Assembly: GCF_003350535.1 (NCBI RefSeq)
Contig: NZ_QQBB01000020.1
Span: 1-39,426 of the forward strand
Direction: 5' to 3'
Length of the DNA stretch: 39,426 nucleotides
Source of the DNA: Microvirga subterranea
Lineage (GTDB): Bacteria > Pseudomonadota > Alphaproteobacteria > Rhizobiales > Beijerinckiaceae
In this document: positions 9,961-18,224 of the stretch, piece by piece
How the letters are laid out: each line of letters opens with the position of its first letter
Numbering within the stretch: position 1 is the first letter of the stretch
The notes under the pieces: model-generated
The model's input: the letters and a program-made list of their open reading frames with translations, nothing else
The model's database searches: none
Told to the model about the DNA's origin: nothing
Position numbers and translations under genes: made by a program

Positions 9961-10431
9961 ATGCAAAGGTTCAACCGAAGCTTGGACATCCTTGCCGCAC
10001 TGCTCTTCGCGGCGGCCCTTACTCTTGTAAACATTCAGATTGTCTGCCGGTTCATTCTCTCCATTTCGGTCCCCTGGACCGAAGAGGTGAGCCGATTGGT
10101 TTTCATTTGGCTTGCCTTCCTTGGAGCCGCCCTAGGGGCCCGCGAGGGCTCTCTGATCGTCATCGACACCCTGCCAGAAGTCGTCGGGCCGCGCTGGGAT
10201 GCGGTGATGGGACCCATTGTTCGGCTAGTCAGTCTAGCCGTTATTGTATTTCTCTTCGTCGGCAGCATTCCGCTCGTGAACTCGGTCTGGCCGACCACGC
10301 TTTCAACTGTCGAATGGATCTCAAACGGGTGGGCGTATCTCGCTTTCACAACCAGCTATGGCTTGATGGCAATCTACGCTGCGACGCCTCTCGTCCGAGA
10401 CATCACCCGCGTGATTGCCAGGATGCACTGA
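9961..10431 (+). CDS. dctQ: TRAP transporter small permease, DctQ family
   Basis: A 156-residue inner-membrane protein with four predicted helices: residues about 8-28, 43-60, 82-102 and 122-143. The W-T-E-E-V-S-R motif after the first helix and FIWLAFLGAALGAREG are typical of DctQ. It forms the small subunit of the sodium-driven TRAP transporter with DctM. The gene begins 41 bases after dctP and its stop is separated by one base from the dctM start, so the three are cotranscribed. Confidence 0.92.
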   Translation: MQRFNRSLDILAALLFAAALTLVNIQIVCRFILSISVPWTEEVSRLVFIWLAFLGAALGAREGSLIVIDTLPEVVGPRWDAVMGPIVRLVSLAVIVFLFVGSIPLVNSVWPTTLSTVEWISNGWAYLAFTTSYGLMAIYAATPLVRDITRVIARMH

Positions 10432-10432
10432 A

Positions 10433-11713
10433 ATGGCTGGACCTTACGTTCTAATTCTTCTCGGGCTTTTCATTATCGCGGTTCCGGTGGCGTTTGCGCT
10501 CGGCGGTACCGCGATCCTCATCACAATCCTTGAGCGCGGATTTCCGTTCAATGCGGCCTTCATGGTGCAGAAGGCGGTAAGCGGAATCGACAACTTCATG
10601 CTCCTGTCGGTGCCGTTTTTCATCTATGCGGGCAAGGTGATGAATGTCGGCGGCATCACGACCCGGATCTATGATTTTGCCAAATCCCTTGTAGGCACCC
10701 TGCGGGGTGGCCTGGCGCAGGTGAACGTCGTCGCAAGTGTGATTTTCGCCGGGATGACAGGCACTGCCGTTTCCGAAGCTGCGGGACTCGGCACCGTTGT
10801 GATCAAGTCAATGCGTGAAGAGGGCTATGAGGAGGATTTCGCGGTTGCTGTGGTCGCTGCTTCATCTACTATCGGCCCGATCATTCCGCCCAGTGTGCCG
10901 CTGGTCATCTACGCCTTAATGGCCAATGTCTCGGTCGGAGGCATCTTGGTTGCCGGGCTGGTGCCGGGGCTTCTGATGGGTGCAGCGCTCATGGTTTGGA
11001 TTGCTATGATCGCGCGCCGGAAAAACCTGCCGAGAGGACCTGAGTTCTCGGCGAAGCGCGTCTGGACCACATTTCGCCACGGATTTCTTCCCCTGTTGAC
11101 ACCGGCCCTCCTAATCGGCGGCATCATCTCGGGCGTCTTTACTCCTACGGAGGCGGCGGCAGTGGCAGCCCTCTATGCTACGTTCTTGTCCGTATTCATT
11201 TATCGCGCTGTTACCTGGCGCGGCCTCATCGAGATCGCCCGTTCCACTGTCGTGGACACCGGCGTGATAATGCTCGTTGTGTCCATGGCGATGATCTATG
11301 GCTATCTCGTCACCCGAGCTGGATTGACCGATGCGATGGTGATGTGGATGGCCAACATCTCGACAAATCCATTAATCATTGGCCTGATTATCATCGGTTT
11401 TCTGCTCATCGTCGGCTGTTTCCTAGAGGCAACTGCCGCCATAATCATCCTGACGCCTGTCCTCCTGCCAATTATGCAAACGTCCGGCTTGGATCCAATG
11501 CACATGGGCGTGATCATCGTGCTCACCATGATGATCGGGCTTCTGACGCCGCCCTTTGGAATGGTGCTGTTTGTGCTAAATCGCATTTCGGGCGTCCCGC
11601 TGTACAAGATCATCATAGCTGTTGCGCCGTTTATTATCCCGCTCCTAGTAGTCACAATTCTCCTGCTTTTCGTTCCGAGACTGGTGCTCTTTCTCCCAGA
11701 ACTGGTCATGTGA
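10433..11713 (+). CDS. dctM: TRAP transporter large permease, DctM family
   Basis: A 426-residue membrane protein of the usual DctM size, rich in hydrophobic helices (about 11-12). Family features include ERGFPFNAAFMVQKAVSGID, FAGMTGTAVSEAAGLGTV, IIPPSVPLVIYALMANVSVG and FTPTEAAAVAALYA. It forms the sodium-coupled elevator channel of the transporter. The start is the ATG at 10433, one base after the dctQ stop, suggesting coupled translation; a start further upstream would overlap dctQ. Confidence 0.93.
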   Translation: MAGPYVLILLGLFIIAVPVAFALGGTAILITILERGFPFNAAFMVQKAVSGIDNFMLLSVPFFIYAGKVMNVGGITTRIYDFAKSLVGTLRGGLAQVNVVASVIFAGMTGTAVSEAAGLGTVVIKSMREEGYEEDFAVAVVAASSTIGPIIPPSVPLVIYALMANVSVGGILVAGLVPGLLMGAALMVWIAMIARRKNLPRGPEFSAKRVWTTFRHGFLPLLTPALLIGGIISGVFTPTEAAAVAALYATFLSVFIYRAVTWRGLIEIARSTVVDTGVIMLVVSMAMIYGYLVTRAGLTDAMVMWMANISTNPLIIGLIIIGFLLIVGCFLEATAAIIILTPVLLPIMQTSGLDPMHMGVIIVLTMMIGLLTPPFGMVLFVLNRISGVPLYKIIIAVAPFIIPLLVVTILLLFVPRLVLFLPELVM

Positions 11714-11749
11714 GCATCTCCCCAGGTATGCCAAACAAGGAAATTTATA

Positions 11750-12640
11750 ATGACGGCATCTCTTCTCCGCCTTGCTCCTGCCCTTGCAGCAGCCGAGCAG
11801 GGAGGCTACGCACTCGGTTCATTTGCACCACGTTATACGAGCATGATTGAACCGATCCTGCGGGCGGGAGAGAAAACGCGCTCCCCTCTGATCGTTCAGA
11901 TCTCTCAGCGCGAGTTCGAGCGCTACGGGACCACGCCTCATTATTTCGGGGAGGCATTTTTCAAAGCCTATGATGCTGTGAAGCCGACTGTTCCGGTTGT
12001 TCTTCACCTTGACCACACGTTCGACATTCGAGTCATCAGGGAAGCAATCGACGCTGGCTTTACATCGGTCATGATTGACCAGTCCGCGAAGCCGCTCGAG
12101 GAGAATATCGCCGTCAGCGCTGACGTCGTCCGCTTGGCTCATGCGCGCAATGTGTCCGTAGAAGCTGAACTCGGGAAGATCGGAACCACTGACTTCGTCG
12201 AGACGGATGAGGATGAAGAACACTTCACCGATCCTAACGAAGCACGGCGTTTCGTTGCAGAAACTGGCGTTGACGCACTGGCAGTTGCTGTTGGCACCGC
12301 ACACGGCCACTACACCACACGAAAGCCGCGCGTCGATCTCGCTCGCCTTCAGGCGATCCGGGAATTAACAGGCGTCCATCTCGTCCTTCATGGCGGATCG
12401 GGCGTGCCTGCCTCAATGATTCATGACGCAATTCGGCTTCCAGGAGGCGGCATCAGCAAGGTCAACATTGCCACTGACCTGGAACACGCCATGCTTACGT
12501 CTCTTGGGCGAACAGAGCGCCTCACGGACGTTGCCTGTCGGGCGCTGCCGCCTGAGCAGATGCGCACTGCTCAAGATGCCGTTGAGCGAACTGTTGTTGA
12601 GAAGATCGAAACTTTCCTTCTAAGTGCGGGCAAGGCTTGA
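11750..12640 (+). CDS. Class II (zinc) ketose-bisphosphate aldolase family protein
   Basis: A 296-residue member of the FbaA/GatY/KbaY class II aldolases. The zinc and active-site segments are present in order: VVLHLDHTFD near residue 85 (zinc His and catalytic Asp), SVMIDQSA, EAELGKIG, AVGTAHGHY (second zinc His), LVLHGGSG (third zinc His) and KVNIATDL. These enzymes split a phosphorylated ketose into DHAP and an aldehyde. It lies 36 bases after dctM and is cotranscribed with a PfkB kinase, so kinase then aldolase is the likely order. Specificity (tagatose, fructose or another ketose phosphate) cannot be read directly. Confidence 0.88.
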   Translation: MTASLLRLAPALAAAEQGGYALGSFAPRYTSMIEPILRAGEKTRSPLIVQISQREFERYGTTPHYFGEAFFKAYDAVKPTVPVVLHLDHTFDIRVIREAIDAGFTSVMIDQSAKPLEENIAVSADVVRLAHARNVSVEAELGKIGTTDFVETDEDEEHFTDPNEARRFVAETGVDALAVAVGTAHGHYTTRKPRVDLARLQAIRELTGVHLVLHGGSGVPASMIHDAIRLPGGGISKVNIATDLEHAMLTSLGRTERLTDVACRALPPEQMRTAQDAVERTVVEKIETFLLSAGKA

Positions 12641-12693
12641 TTTCGGGATGGGCCCTGATACGTCGCAATACGATGTTGCCTAAGAGGAGCGAA

Positions 12694-13476
12694 ATGCTTA
12701 GCGCCGAGCGTAATCAGCAACTGCGCCGATTGCTTTTCGAGCAAGGAAGCCTTCGCGTTTCGGAACAAGCCCGGCGTTTCGGCGTATCCGAGGAGACCAT
12801 CCGCCGGGACATTAAGCGCCTTTCGGCGGAAGGACTGGTCGATCCGGTCTTCGGCGGCGCTGTCTTGAAAGCTTCACCCAGCCTGCATCATCTCAAGATC
12901 CCGCCAGTGAGTGAACGACACTTGGTAGAGGAGCAGGCGAAGGACGCAATCGGCGCCGCCGCCGCTCACCTCGTGCAACCGGGTCAGGCAGTGATCATCG
13001 ACGCCGGAACCACCACCCTTTCGCTGGCCCGTCATCTCTGCGAACATCCTAACCTGACGATCGTGACCAACAGCATTCCCGTGGCACAGCGCTGCGCCGA
13101 TCTTTCAAGTGCCACGACTTACGTCGTAGGAGGCAGACTTGTTCCTGGCTCCCTGAGCACGATCGGTCCAGATGCCGAGCACGAATTGGCCCAGATCAGC
13201 GCCGATTGGGCATTCATCGGAGCTGCCGCTGTCGATATAGACAGTGGGTTCACCAGCGCCGACCCTTACGAGGCTCAGGTGAAGCGCGCTATGATAAAGG
13301 CGGCCCGGAAGACGGTCATTCTGGTTGATCACTCAAAATTTGGTAGCCGCCGCTTTGCTAGCTTCGCCCGAGCTGAGGACATTGACTACCTAGTTTCGAC
13401 TGAACAATGCCCAAAGGACGCTCAGGCCTGGCTGCAAGCAGCCGGGGTCACGTTAACTCTCTGCCCTGTAACTTGA
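12694..13476 (+). CDS. DeoR-family transcriptional regulator
   Basis: A 260-residue regulator with an N-terminal winged HTH (RNQQLRRLLFEQGSLRVSEQ, then ARRFGVSEETIRRDIKRL) and a DeoR sensor domain (VIIDAGTTTLSLARHL, TNSIPVA, FIGAAAVD, VDHSKFG). The sensor domain normally binds a phosphorylated sugar intermediate. ATG at 12694 is preferred over an upstream in-frame codon because AAGAGGAG sits just before it. It is inside the operon it probably controls, 53 bases after the aldolase and 10 before the racemase-like gene. Confidence 0.92.
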   Translation: MLSAERNQQLRRLLFEQGSLRVSEQARRFGVSEETIRRDIKRLSAEGLVDPVFGGAVLKASPSLHHLKIPPVSERHLVEEQAKDAIGAAAAHLVQPGQAVIIDAGTTTLSLARHLCEHPNLTIVTNSIPVAQRCADLSSATTYVVGGRLVPGSLSTIGPDAEHELAQISADWAFIGAAAVDIDSGFTSADPYEAQVKRAMIKAARKTVILVDHSKFGSRRFASFARAEDIDYLVSTEQCPKDAQAWLQAAGVTLTLCPVT

Positions 13477-13486
13477 GGTCCTATCT

Positions 13487-14167
13487 ATGAGCAACGCTCG
13501 CAAGATCGGCGTTATCCATACTTCGCGTGCGACCATTGATGTGTTCGGGCAACTTATCAAGGAGCGCGAGCCGAACGCGACTGTGATCAACCTGCTTGAT
13601 GATTCCATACTTCCGGAACTCCGCGAGAATGGGGGCGATCTTGACGCCGTCGAGCCGCGGTGGCGCACTTATGCACGGATCATGTCGGAGCAGAGCGTCG
13701 ACCTTATCCTTAACGCCTGTTCCTCCATCGGCGATCTCTGCGCTCGTGCCCAGGGTGACATTGCACAACCGATTGTGCGGGTCGATGCGGGAATGGCCAG
13801 GGATGCCGTCTCCCGTGGGTCTCGAATTGGTGTTCTGGCGACCTTATCCACAACGCTCAAGCCGACTGGCGATCTTCTCCGCAGGACAGCGCAGGAGCAG
13901 GCCCGCACCATCGTGCTTGACGAAGTCCTAGTCGAGGGTGCCTACGCGGCTTTGCTTCAAGGAGATCAAACCCGTCATAATGCCCTCATTGCGTGCGCCC
14001 TCGACGCAGCTACGCGATCTAACGACCTTGTCGTGCTTGCTCAAGCATCTATGGCGCGAGTTCTGCCACAGATTGGAAAAAGCCAACAGGCAAGAGTTCT
14101 GACAAGCCCCCCCTACGCTGTCGATGAAGTGGTTAGGCAACTCGAACAGCTAGGCGTTCAGCCATAA
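13487..14167 (+). CDS. Asp/Glu racemase superfamily protein
   Basis: A 226-residue protein with the two-lobed racemase signature: N-terminal IGVIHTSRAT, the first active-site Cys in LILNACSSIGD (Cys78), and the second-lobe strand RIGVLATLSTTLKPT. At the position where racemases carry their second catalytic Cys the sequence is VVLAQASMA (Ala187), so a two-base racemization mechanism is unlikely if the alignment holds. Members lacking one Cys include decarboxylase- and isomerase-like enzymes. Being tightly packed between a regulator and a sugar kinase suggests it acts on the imported sugar or an acidic derivative. No isomerase is otherwise encoded in the operon. Confidence 0.8.
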   Translation: MSNARKIGVIHTSRATIDVFGQLIKEREPNATVINLLDDSILPELRENGGDLDAVEPRWRTYARIMSEQSVDLILNACSSIGDLCARAQGDIAQPIVRVDAGMARDAVSRGSRIGVLATLSTTLKPTGDLLRRTAQEQARTIVLDEVLVEGAYAALLQGDQTRHNALIACALDAATRSNDLVVLAQASMARVLPQIGKSQQARVLTSPPYAVDEVVRQLEQLGVQP

Positions 14168-14198
14168 CGCTTGGCGCTTGCAGGTAAGGTGAGGAGCG

Positions 14199-15101
14199 AT
14201 GAAGCGTGTAATCGCTGTTGGCCTCGCGGTGATGGACAAGATTTTCGGCGTAGCCGACCTCCCAAGGGAAGCCACCAAAGTCTTTGCCAACTCCTATCGC
14301 GAGATCGGCGGAGGCCCTGCTGCAACAGCAGCCGTTGCAGTCAGCCGTCTCGGCGGTCAGGCGGGCCTTTGGGCACGAGTTGGAGAGGATGCCGTCGGCC
14401 GCCGGATCATTGAGGAACTGCTTGAATGGGGTGTTGCTCCTTGCGTACGGTCTGTTCCAGGCGCACTCTCCAACGTCTCCGGGGTGCTGGTCGACTCGAT
14501 GGGAGAACGCCTGATCATCTCGTACACGGACCCAGGGCTGGATGCTGACCCTTCCTGGCTTCCTCTTGAGGATCTTGCCACCGCTGATGCGGTGCTGGTC
14601 GATGTTCGATGGCCCCAAGCCAGCGCAGCTGTGCTGAAGCACGCTCGGCACCTCGGTGTTCCCACCGTACTAGACGCTGATCTGGCGCCGGATGATGTCG
14701 TGCAGCAACTTGTTCCGCTTGCGGATTTTGCTGTCTTCTCCAAGCCTGCGTTGTTCCAGATGTCGGGTGTAAACGACCTGCAGGAGGCGCTCTTACGGAT
14801 ATCCCACCAAACGCCCGGCCATGTCGGAGTGACGATTGGTCAGAACGGCTTCGCCTGGCTTGAGGGCAGTACACTGCAGAGGGAACCCGGTTTTCGAGTC
14901 ACCGTGGTTGATACTCTTGGCGCAGGAGACGTTTTCCATGGGGCCTTTGCGCTAGCGCTAGCCGAAGGTAACAACATCCGGAAGGCGGCCCAGTTCGCCA
15001 ACGGAGCTTCCGCTCTCAAATGTACGCGGCCCGGTGGGCGGGCAGGAATTCCGGTTCGTGAAGAAGTCGAGCGGCTTTTGATAACTGAAGGTGCGGTTTG
15101 A
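14199..15101 (+). CDS. PfkB-family sugar kinase, YihV (sulfofructose kinase)-like
   Basis: A 300-residue ribokinase-fold enzyme. The N-terminal GLAVMDKIF and EIGGGPAATAAVAVSRLGG form the sugar side, and DTLGAGDVFHGAFALAL near 240 is the PfkB signature with the catalytic Asp in GAGD. The segments GGGPAATAAVA, VDVRW, GAGDVFHGA and ALKCTRPGGRAGIP recall E. coli YihV, which phosphorylates 6-deoxy-6-sulfofructose; this comparison is from memory. Its product would feed the aldolase at 11750. It is the last gene of the operon, with an IS6 element starting 21 bases after its stop. Confidence 0.88.
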   Translation: MKRVIAVGLAVMDKIFGVADLPREATKVFANSYREIGGGPAATAAVAVSRLGGQAGLWARVGEDAVGRRIIEELLEWGVAPCVRSVPGALSNVSGVLVDSMGERLIISYTDPGLDADPSWLPLEDLATADAVLVDVRWPQASAAVLKHARHLGVPTVLDADLAPDDVVQQLVPLADFAVFSKPALFQMSGVNDLQEALLRISHQTPGHVGVTIGQNGFAWLEGSTLQREPGFRVTVVDTLGAGDVFHGAFALALAEGNNIRKAAQFANGASALKCTRPGGRAGIPVREEVERLLITEGAV

Positions 15102-15122
15102 CGCGAACACGGCAGTCAAACC

Positions 15123-15936
15123 GGCACCGTCAAATTAAGCAGGGGGTGACCGGATCGGGACATACGTGAGGGATGAAACCGCCTCGCCACGCTCGCTATG
15201 CCCGTCACCGGTTCCCCGCCGAAGTGATCAGTTATGCCGTGTGGCTGTACTTCCGCTTTCCGCTCAGTCCCCGGATGGTGGAGGAGATGTTGGCGGCCCG
15301 CGGCATCCTGGTCAGCCATGAGACGGTGCGGCAGTGGGCACTGAAGTTCGGTCAGAGCTTTGCCAACCAGATCCGCCGGCGCCTTCCGGCACCCGGAGAC
15401 AAATGGCACCTCGATGAGGTGGTGATCAGAATCGCGGGCCAGAAGCATTGGCTGTGGCGCGCCGTGGACCAGCACGGGGTCGTGCTCGACATCCTGGTCC
15501 AGAGCCGCCGCAACGCCAAAGCGGCCGAGCGCCTGCTGCGTAAGCTGCTCAAGAAGCAGGGTGCGGCGTCTCGGGCGATGATCACGGACAAGCTGGCCAG
15601 TTATGCCGCTGCGAAAAGGGTTGTCATGCCAGGTGTTGAGCATCGACAGCATCGAAGCTTGAACAATCGTGCCGAGAATAGCCATCAGCCGACCCGACGA
15701 CGGGAGCGCATCATGAAGCGCTTCAAGTCAGCCGGGCAGGCTCAGCGCTTCCTCTCGATCCATGATCAGGTTGCCAATCTCTTCCGCCGCCCTGCCAACA
15801 CCAACGCCGCTGATCATCGCCGTGCCCGTGCGTGGGCCTTTCAGGTCTGGACTGACGTGACTTGCGTCGCGAGTGCCGCCTGATCCAGACCTGTACCTGG
15901 GATAGATGTCTCCTTCTCCGACAACTTGACAGTGCC
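15123..15936 (+). mobile_element. IS6-family insertion sequence, copy A (814 bp)
   Basis: Imperfect terminal repeats GGCACCGTCAAATT (15123-15136) and AACTTGACAGTGCC (15923-15936) match as an inverted pair with two differences and enclose one transposase gene. Size and the GGCACYGT ends fit IS6. The flanking octets (GTCAAACC and GGCTGGGG) differ, so no target duplication is seen; IS6 elements move by cointegrates and later recombination or deletion removes it. Confidence 0.85.
15173..15883 (+). CDS. IS6-family transposase
   Basis: A 236-residue DDE transposase. It has the N-terminal HTH region around MVEEMLAARGILVSHETVRQ, then the catalytic residues in WHLDEVVIRI (first Asp), MITDKLASY (second Asp) and NNRAENSHQPTRRRER (Glu), followed by MKRFKSAGQAQRFL. 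All three acidic residues are present and the frame is uninterrupted, so it is probably active. Unrelated in detail to the other IS6 copy at 24043-24744. Confidence 0.93.
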   Translation: MKPPRHARYARHRFPAEVISYAVWLYFRFPLSPRMVEEMLAARGILVSHETVRQWALKFGQSFANQIRRRLPAPGDKWHLDEVVIRIAGQKHWLWRAVDQHGVVLDILVQSRRNAKAAERLLRKLLKKQGAASRAMITDKLASYAAAKRVVMPGVEHRQHRSLNNRAENSHQPTRRRERIMKRFKSAGQAQRFLSIHDQVANLFRRPANTNAADHRRARAWAFQVWTDVTCVASAA

Positions 15937-16007
15937 GGCTGGGGTGTTCCCCGCGGGACGGAGACGCACCCGCTAAACCCCAATCACCTTTCTTTCGAAC
16001 GAAGGGC

Positions 16008-16295
16008 TCAAGCAGCCGAGCCTGTCTGCATCTGCTGCCTCGCCAGTTCGAGGCCCTGCTCGGCCGTCATGGCCGGCACGGCGGTCAGCTCGAAGACGTC
16101 GTCTCAGTCGCCCATCGCCCGCATGATCGAGGCGACATTGTCGGCCTCGGCGATGGTGATCAGCTTCGGCTCGTCCGTCAGAAGCCAGTATTCCGCGGTG
16201 ACCCGGACGTCCGCCGGGTACTGCAAGTTGACGCGGCGAGCGATCCGCTCCCGGGCGGTGCCGGCTTTGGCCTTGCCCATAATCACGAACAGCAT
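16008..16295 (-). pseudogene. DUF3303-like small protein with nonsense codon
   Basis: From ATG at 16295, preceded by a GAGAGG-type ribosome site, the frame reads MLFVIMGKAKAGTARERIAR through SIMRAMGD to a TGA at 16104. Reading on past the stop in the same frame gives DDVFELTAVPAMTAEQGLEL and ends ARQQMQTGSAA at 16008, a natural continuation: a single TGG to TGA change would explain the stop. The full protein would be about 95 residues and resembles small DUF3303-type proteins; the role is unknown. The truncated 63-residue form may still be made. Confidence 0.65.
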
Positions 16296-16416
16296 AGACG
16301 CCTCTCTATTGGCGGCGCCGCCTCCTGGCGGACTCAAGGCCGCCGAGGCTAGCAATTCTACACCTTTCTGACCGGGAGGTCGCGTCGAAGGAGGTGGAGC
16401 ACAGACAGGCATGGCT

Positions 16417-16554
16417 TCAGCGAGATGGCAGGCTTATCGACTGCTCGACGGAGATGGTGAGCGCCACCAATCCGACGGCGCCGGCCGCCATGAGGCTAGG
16501 GACGAACCAGAAGCTCGTCCGCAAGAACTCCCAGAGGGTTGGCAGGCGTTCCAT
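16417..16554 (-). pseudogene. DUF2254 membrane protein, N-terminal fragment
   Basis: MERLPTLWEFLRTSFWFVPS, continuing LMAAGAVGLVALT, is typical of the first membrane helix of DUF2254 proteins, which are normally several hundred residues. Here the frame ends after 45 residues and nothing downstream resumes the family. The fragment sits beside the broken DUF3303-like gene and is best seen as debris left by a deletion. Confidence 0.55.
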
Positions 16555-17005
16555 GGTCACCTCTTGGCACCGGAACAGTGCTCGACAGAACGTCTTCGCC
16601 GGCCGCTTCGTTTCCAAAAGGCCGGCTTTGGGACCTCATCGGGATGGGAAAGATCGGCTCCATCGATCAGTCGGGTGCCCAGGAAGTGCGCCGCCGTGGA
16701 TGGGGCGGATTGCGGCCAAAGGCCAATCCGTTCCCGTCGGAGTTGAATTCCGGGAGCCGGGCCCCAGGTCTCATGGGATCATGATTGGTCCATTGTCGCA
16801 GAAGCGCTACCTGACCCGCGCCGGGAGCCTGCAAACGGGCTCGTAACCCGGCTGGGGAGGCGTGCCTCATAGGCCCTCCCAGCCGGGCGGAACTGCTCTC
16901 CCCCACACCGTGATCGATCCAGTGCCTGCCCGCAGGCCGCGGCGCCTTGCCATTCTTGGCCGGTCTTGCCGCTCGGCCTCCACGCGGCAGGCCATGTGAG
17001 GTCAG
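16555..17005. other. Gene-free stretch with strong hairpins
   Basis: No supported gene. GCCGGCC at about 16599 pairs with GGCCGGC about 16 bases later. A stronger structure lies at 16847-16887, where CCCGGCTGGGGAGG pairs with CCCTCCCAGCCGGG around a short loop. Either could be a terminator or an insertion scar; neither has a clear T tract. Confidence 0.4.
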
Positions 17006-17590
17006 ATGGACGACATACGACATGATGATCTGGCCATCACGGCCAGCGACAACCCGCGTGCAAACGCCCCCGACAGCAGCCCGAAGCCGCAGAAGGCACG
17101 CTCTATCGAGGTTGACGAGGACATGGCTTGGCAGCGATGGACATGGGCGATCCAGAGGCTAGGCTGGCTCGTCATGGGTGGCCTTGTCCTGACCGCGCTG
17201 ACCGGGGTCTTCGGATACGGCCCGGTGAGCTGGCAGCAGGCGAGCGACCCGGCGGGCCTGCTCCGGGTGGAGTACGAGCGCTTCGAGCGTCAATTGTCCG
17301 AGCACACCCTTAAGGTCGACATTGCGCCGGGCGCGACAACCGGAGGCGACGTGGCCCTGCGCCTGAACGGGGAGTTCCTCGACGCCGCCGAGGTGAGGGA
17401 GATCGTGCCCGAACCACGAGAGACCAGGAGCCTGGGTTCTGACGTCGAGTACGTCTTCCCGGTGACGCAGTCCGGTCGGCCGGCCACGATCCGCTTCGTG
17501 CTGAAGCTACGGGCAGCCGGCGCTATCGAAGCCGAGGTCGGTCTGAGTGGCCGCGAGCCGGCCCGCTTCACCCAGTTCGTCTACCCTTAA
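17006..17590 (+). CDS. Hypothetical single-pass membrane protein
   Basis: A 194-residue protein with a charged cytoplasmic N-terminus of about 55 residues, one membrane helix at about 55-71 (WLVMGGLVLTALTGVFG), then an extracytoplasmic beta-rich domain of about 115 residues. I do not recognise a named domain. It is followed after 18 bases by the DUF421 gene, so the two form an operon and probably work together at the membrane. The start codon at 17006 has a weak AGGTC leader. Confidence 0.75.
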   Translation: MDDIRHDDLAITASDNPRANAPDSSPKPQKARSIEVDEDMAWQRWTWAIQRLGWLVMGGLVLTALTGVFGYGPVSWQQASDPAGLLRVEYERFERQLSEHTLKVDIAPGATTGGDVALRLNGEFLDAAEVREIVPEPRETRSLGSDVEYVFPVTQSGRPATIRFVLKLRAAGAIEAEVGLSGREPARFTQFVYP

Positions 17591-17608
17591 GCCCGCGGAG
17601 CCACAATC

Positions 17609-18058
17609 ATGGATTCGGTGCTCAGAGCCGCCTTCATCTATTTCTTCCTGCTGATCGTGTTCCGCATCGCAGGACGTCGCACGCTGTCCGAGATGACGAC
17701 CTTCGACTTCGTCCTGCTGCTGATCATCGGCGAGGCGACCGAGCCGGTGCTGCTCGGCGACGATCCCTCGATCACCCACGCCGCCCTTGTGATCATCACG
17801 CTGCTGTTCCTCAACATTGTCATGTCGCTGACCAAGGAGCGCTTCAAGTTCATGGAGAAGCTCATGGACGGCGTGCCGACGATCATCGTCGAGCATGGCC
17901 GCCTCATGCAGGAGCGCATGAACAGGGCCCGCGTGAGCCGGGACGACGTGATGGAGGCCGCGCGCCGCATGCACGGCATCGAGCGGCTGGAGCAGATCAA
18001 GTACGCCATCGTCGAGGTCAGCGGCGGCATCACCATCGTGCCCCAGGCGAATGGGTAG
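17609..18058 (+). CDS. DUF421 (YetF-like) membrane protein
   Basis: A 149-residue protein with two to three helices in the first 75 residues (AAFIYFFLLIVFRIAG, FDFVLLLIIGEATEPVLLGD, ALVIITLLFLNIVMSL), then a small cytoplasmic domain. R-x-x-G-R-R-T-L-S-E-M-T-T-F-D-F is the DUF421 signature, and VDGVPTIIVEHG-type residues at 90-100 match the YetF fold. Function is unknown; the family is frequent in bacterial stress and spore loci. The protein is shorter than the roughly 220 residues of Bacillus YetF but typical of proteobacterial members. Confidence 0.88.
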   Translation: MDSVLRAAFIYFFLLIVFRIAGRRTLSEMTTFDFVLLLIIGEATEPVLLGDDPSITHAALVIITLLFLNIVMSLTKERFKFMEKLMDGVPTIIVEHGRLMQERMNRARVSRDDVMEAARRMHGIERLEQIKYAIVEVSGGITIVPQANG

Positions 18059-18065
18059 GCCCGGT

Positions 18066-18224
18066 ATGAGACCGATGTACAGGATCATCTATCGCCCGCT
18101 GCCACGGGCGTTGCGGCGGCCTCGGGCAACCGCGGAGGACGTCAGGAAGGCCGTGCGATGGCATGCCGGCCTCGCGATCATTGTGGCCATCGGTGCGGTG
18201 GCGCTATGTGGATTTTACCGCTGA
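18066..18224 (+). CDS. Small membrane protein
   Basis: A 52-codon frame starting 7 bases after the DUF421 stop. It has an arginine-rich N-terminus (YRPLPRALRRPRATAEDVRK) and one C-terminal helix (AGLAIIVAIGAVALCGFY). The tight spacing to DUF421 and the clean charge-then-helix layout support it as the third gene of that operon. No family recognised. Confidence 0.5.
   Translation: MRPMYRIIYRPLPRALRRPRATAEDVRKAVRWHAGLAIIVAIGAVALCGFYR

Noticed and set aside
15115..15944. Target-site duplication of IS6 copy A
   Set aside because: The flanking octets GTCAAACC and GGCTGGGG are different; the same is true around the second IS6 copy.
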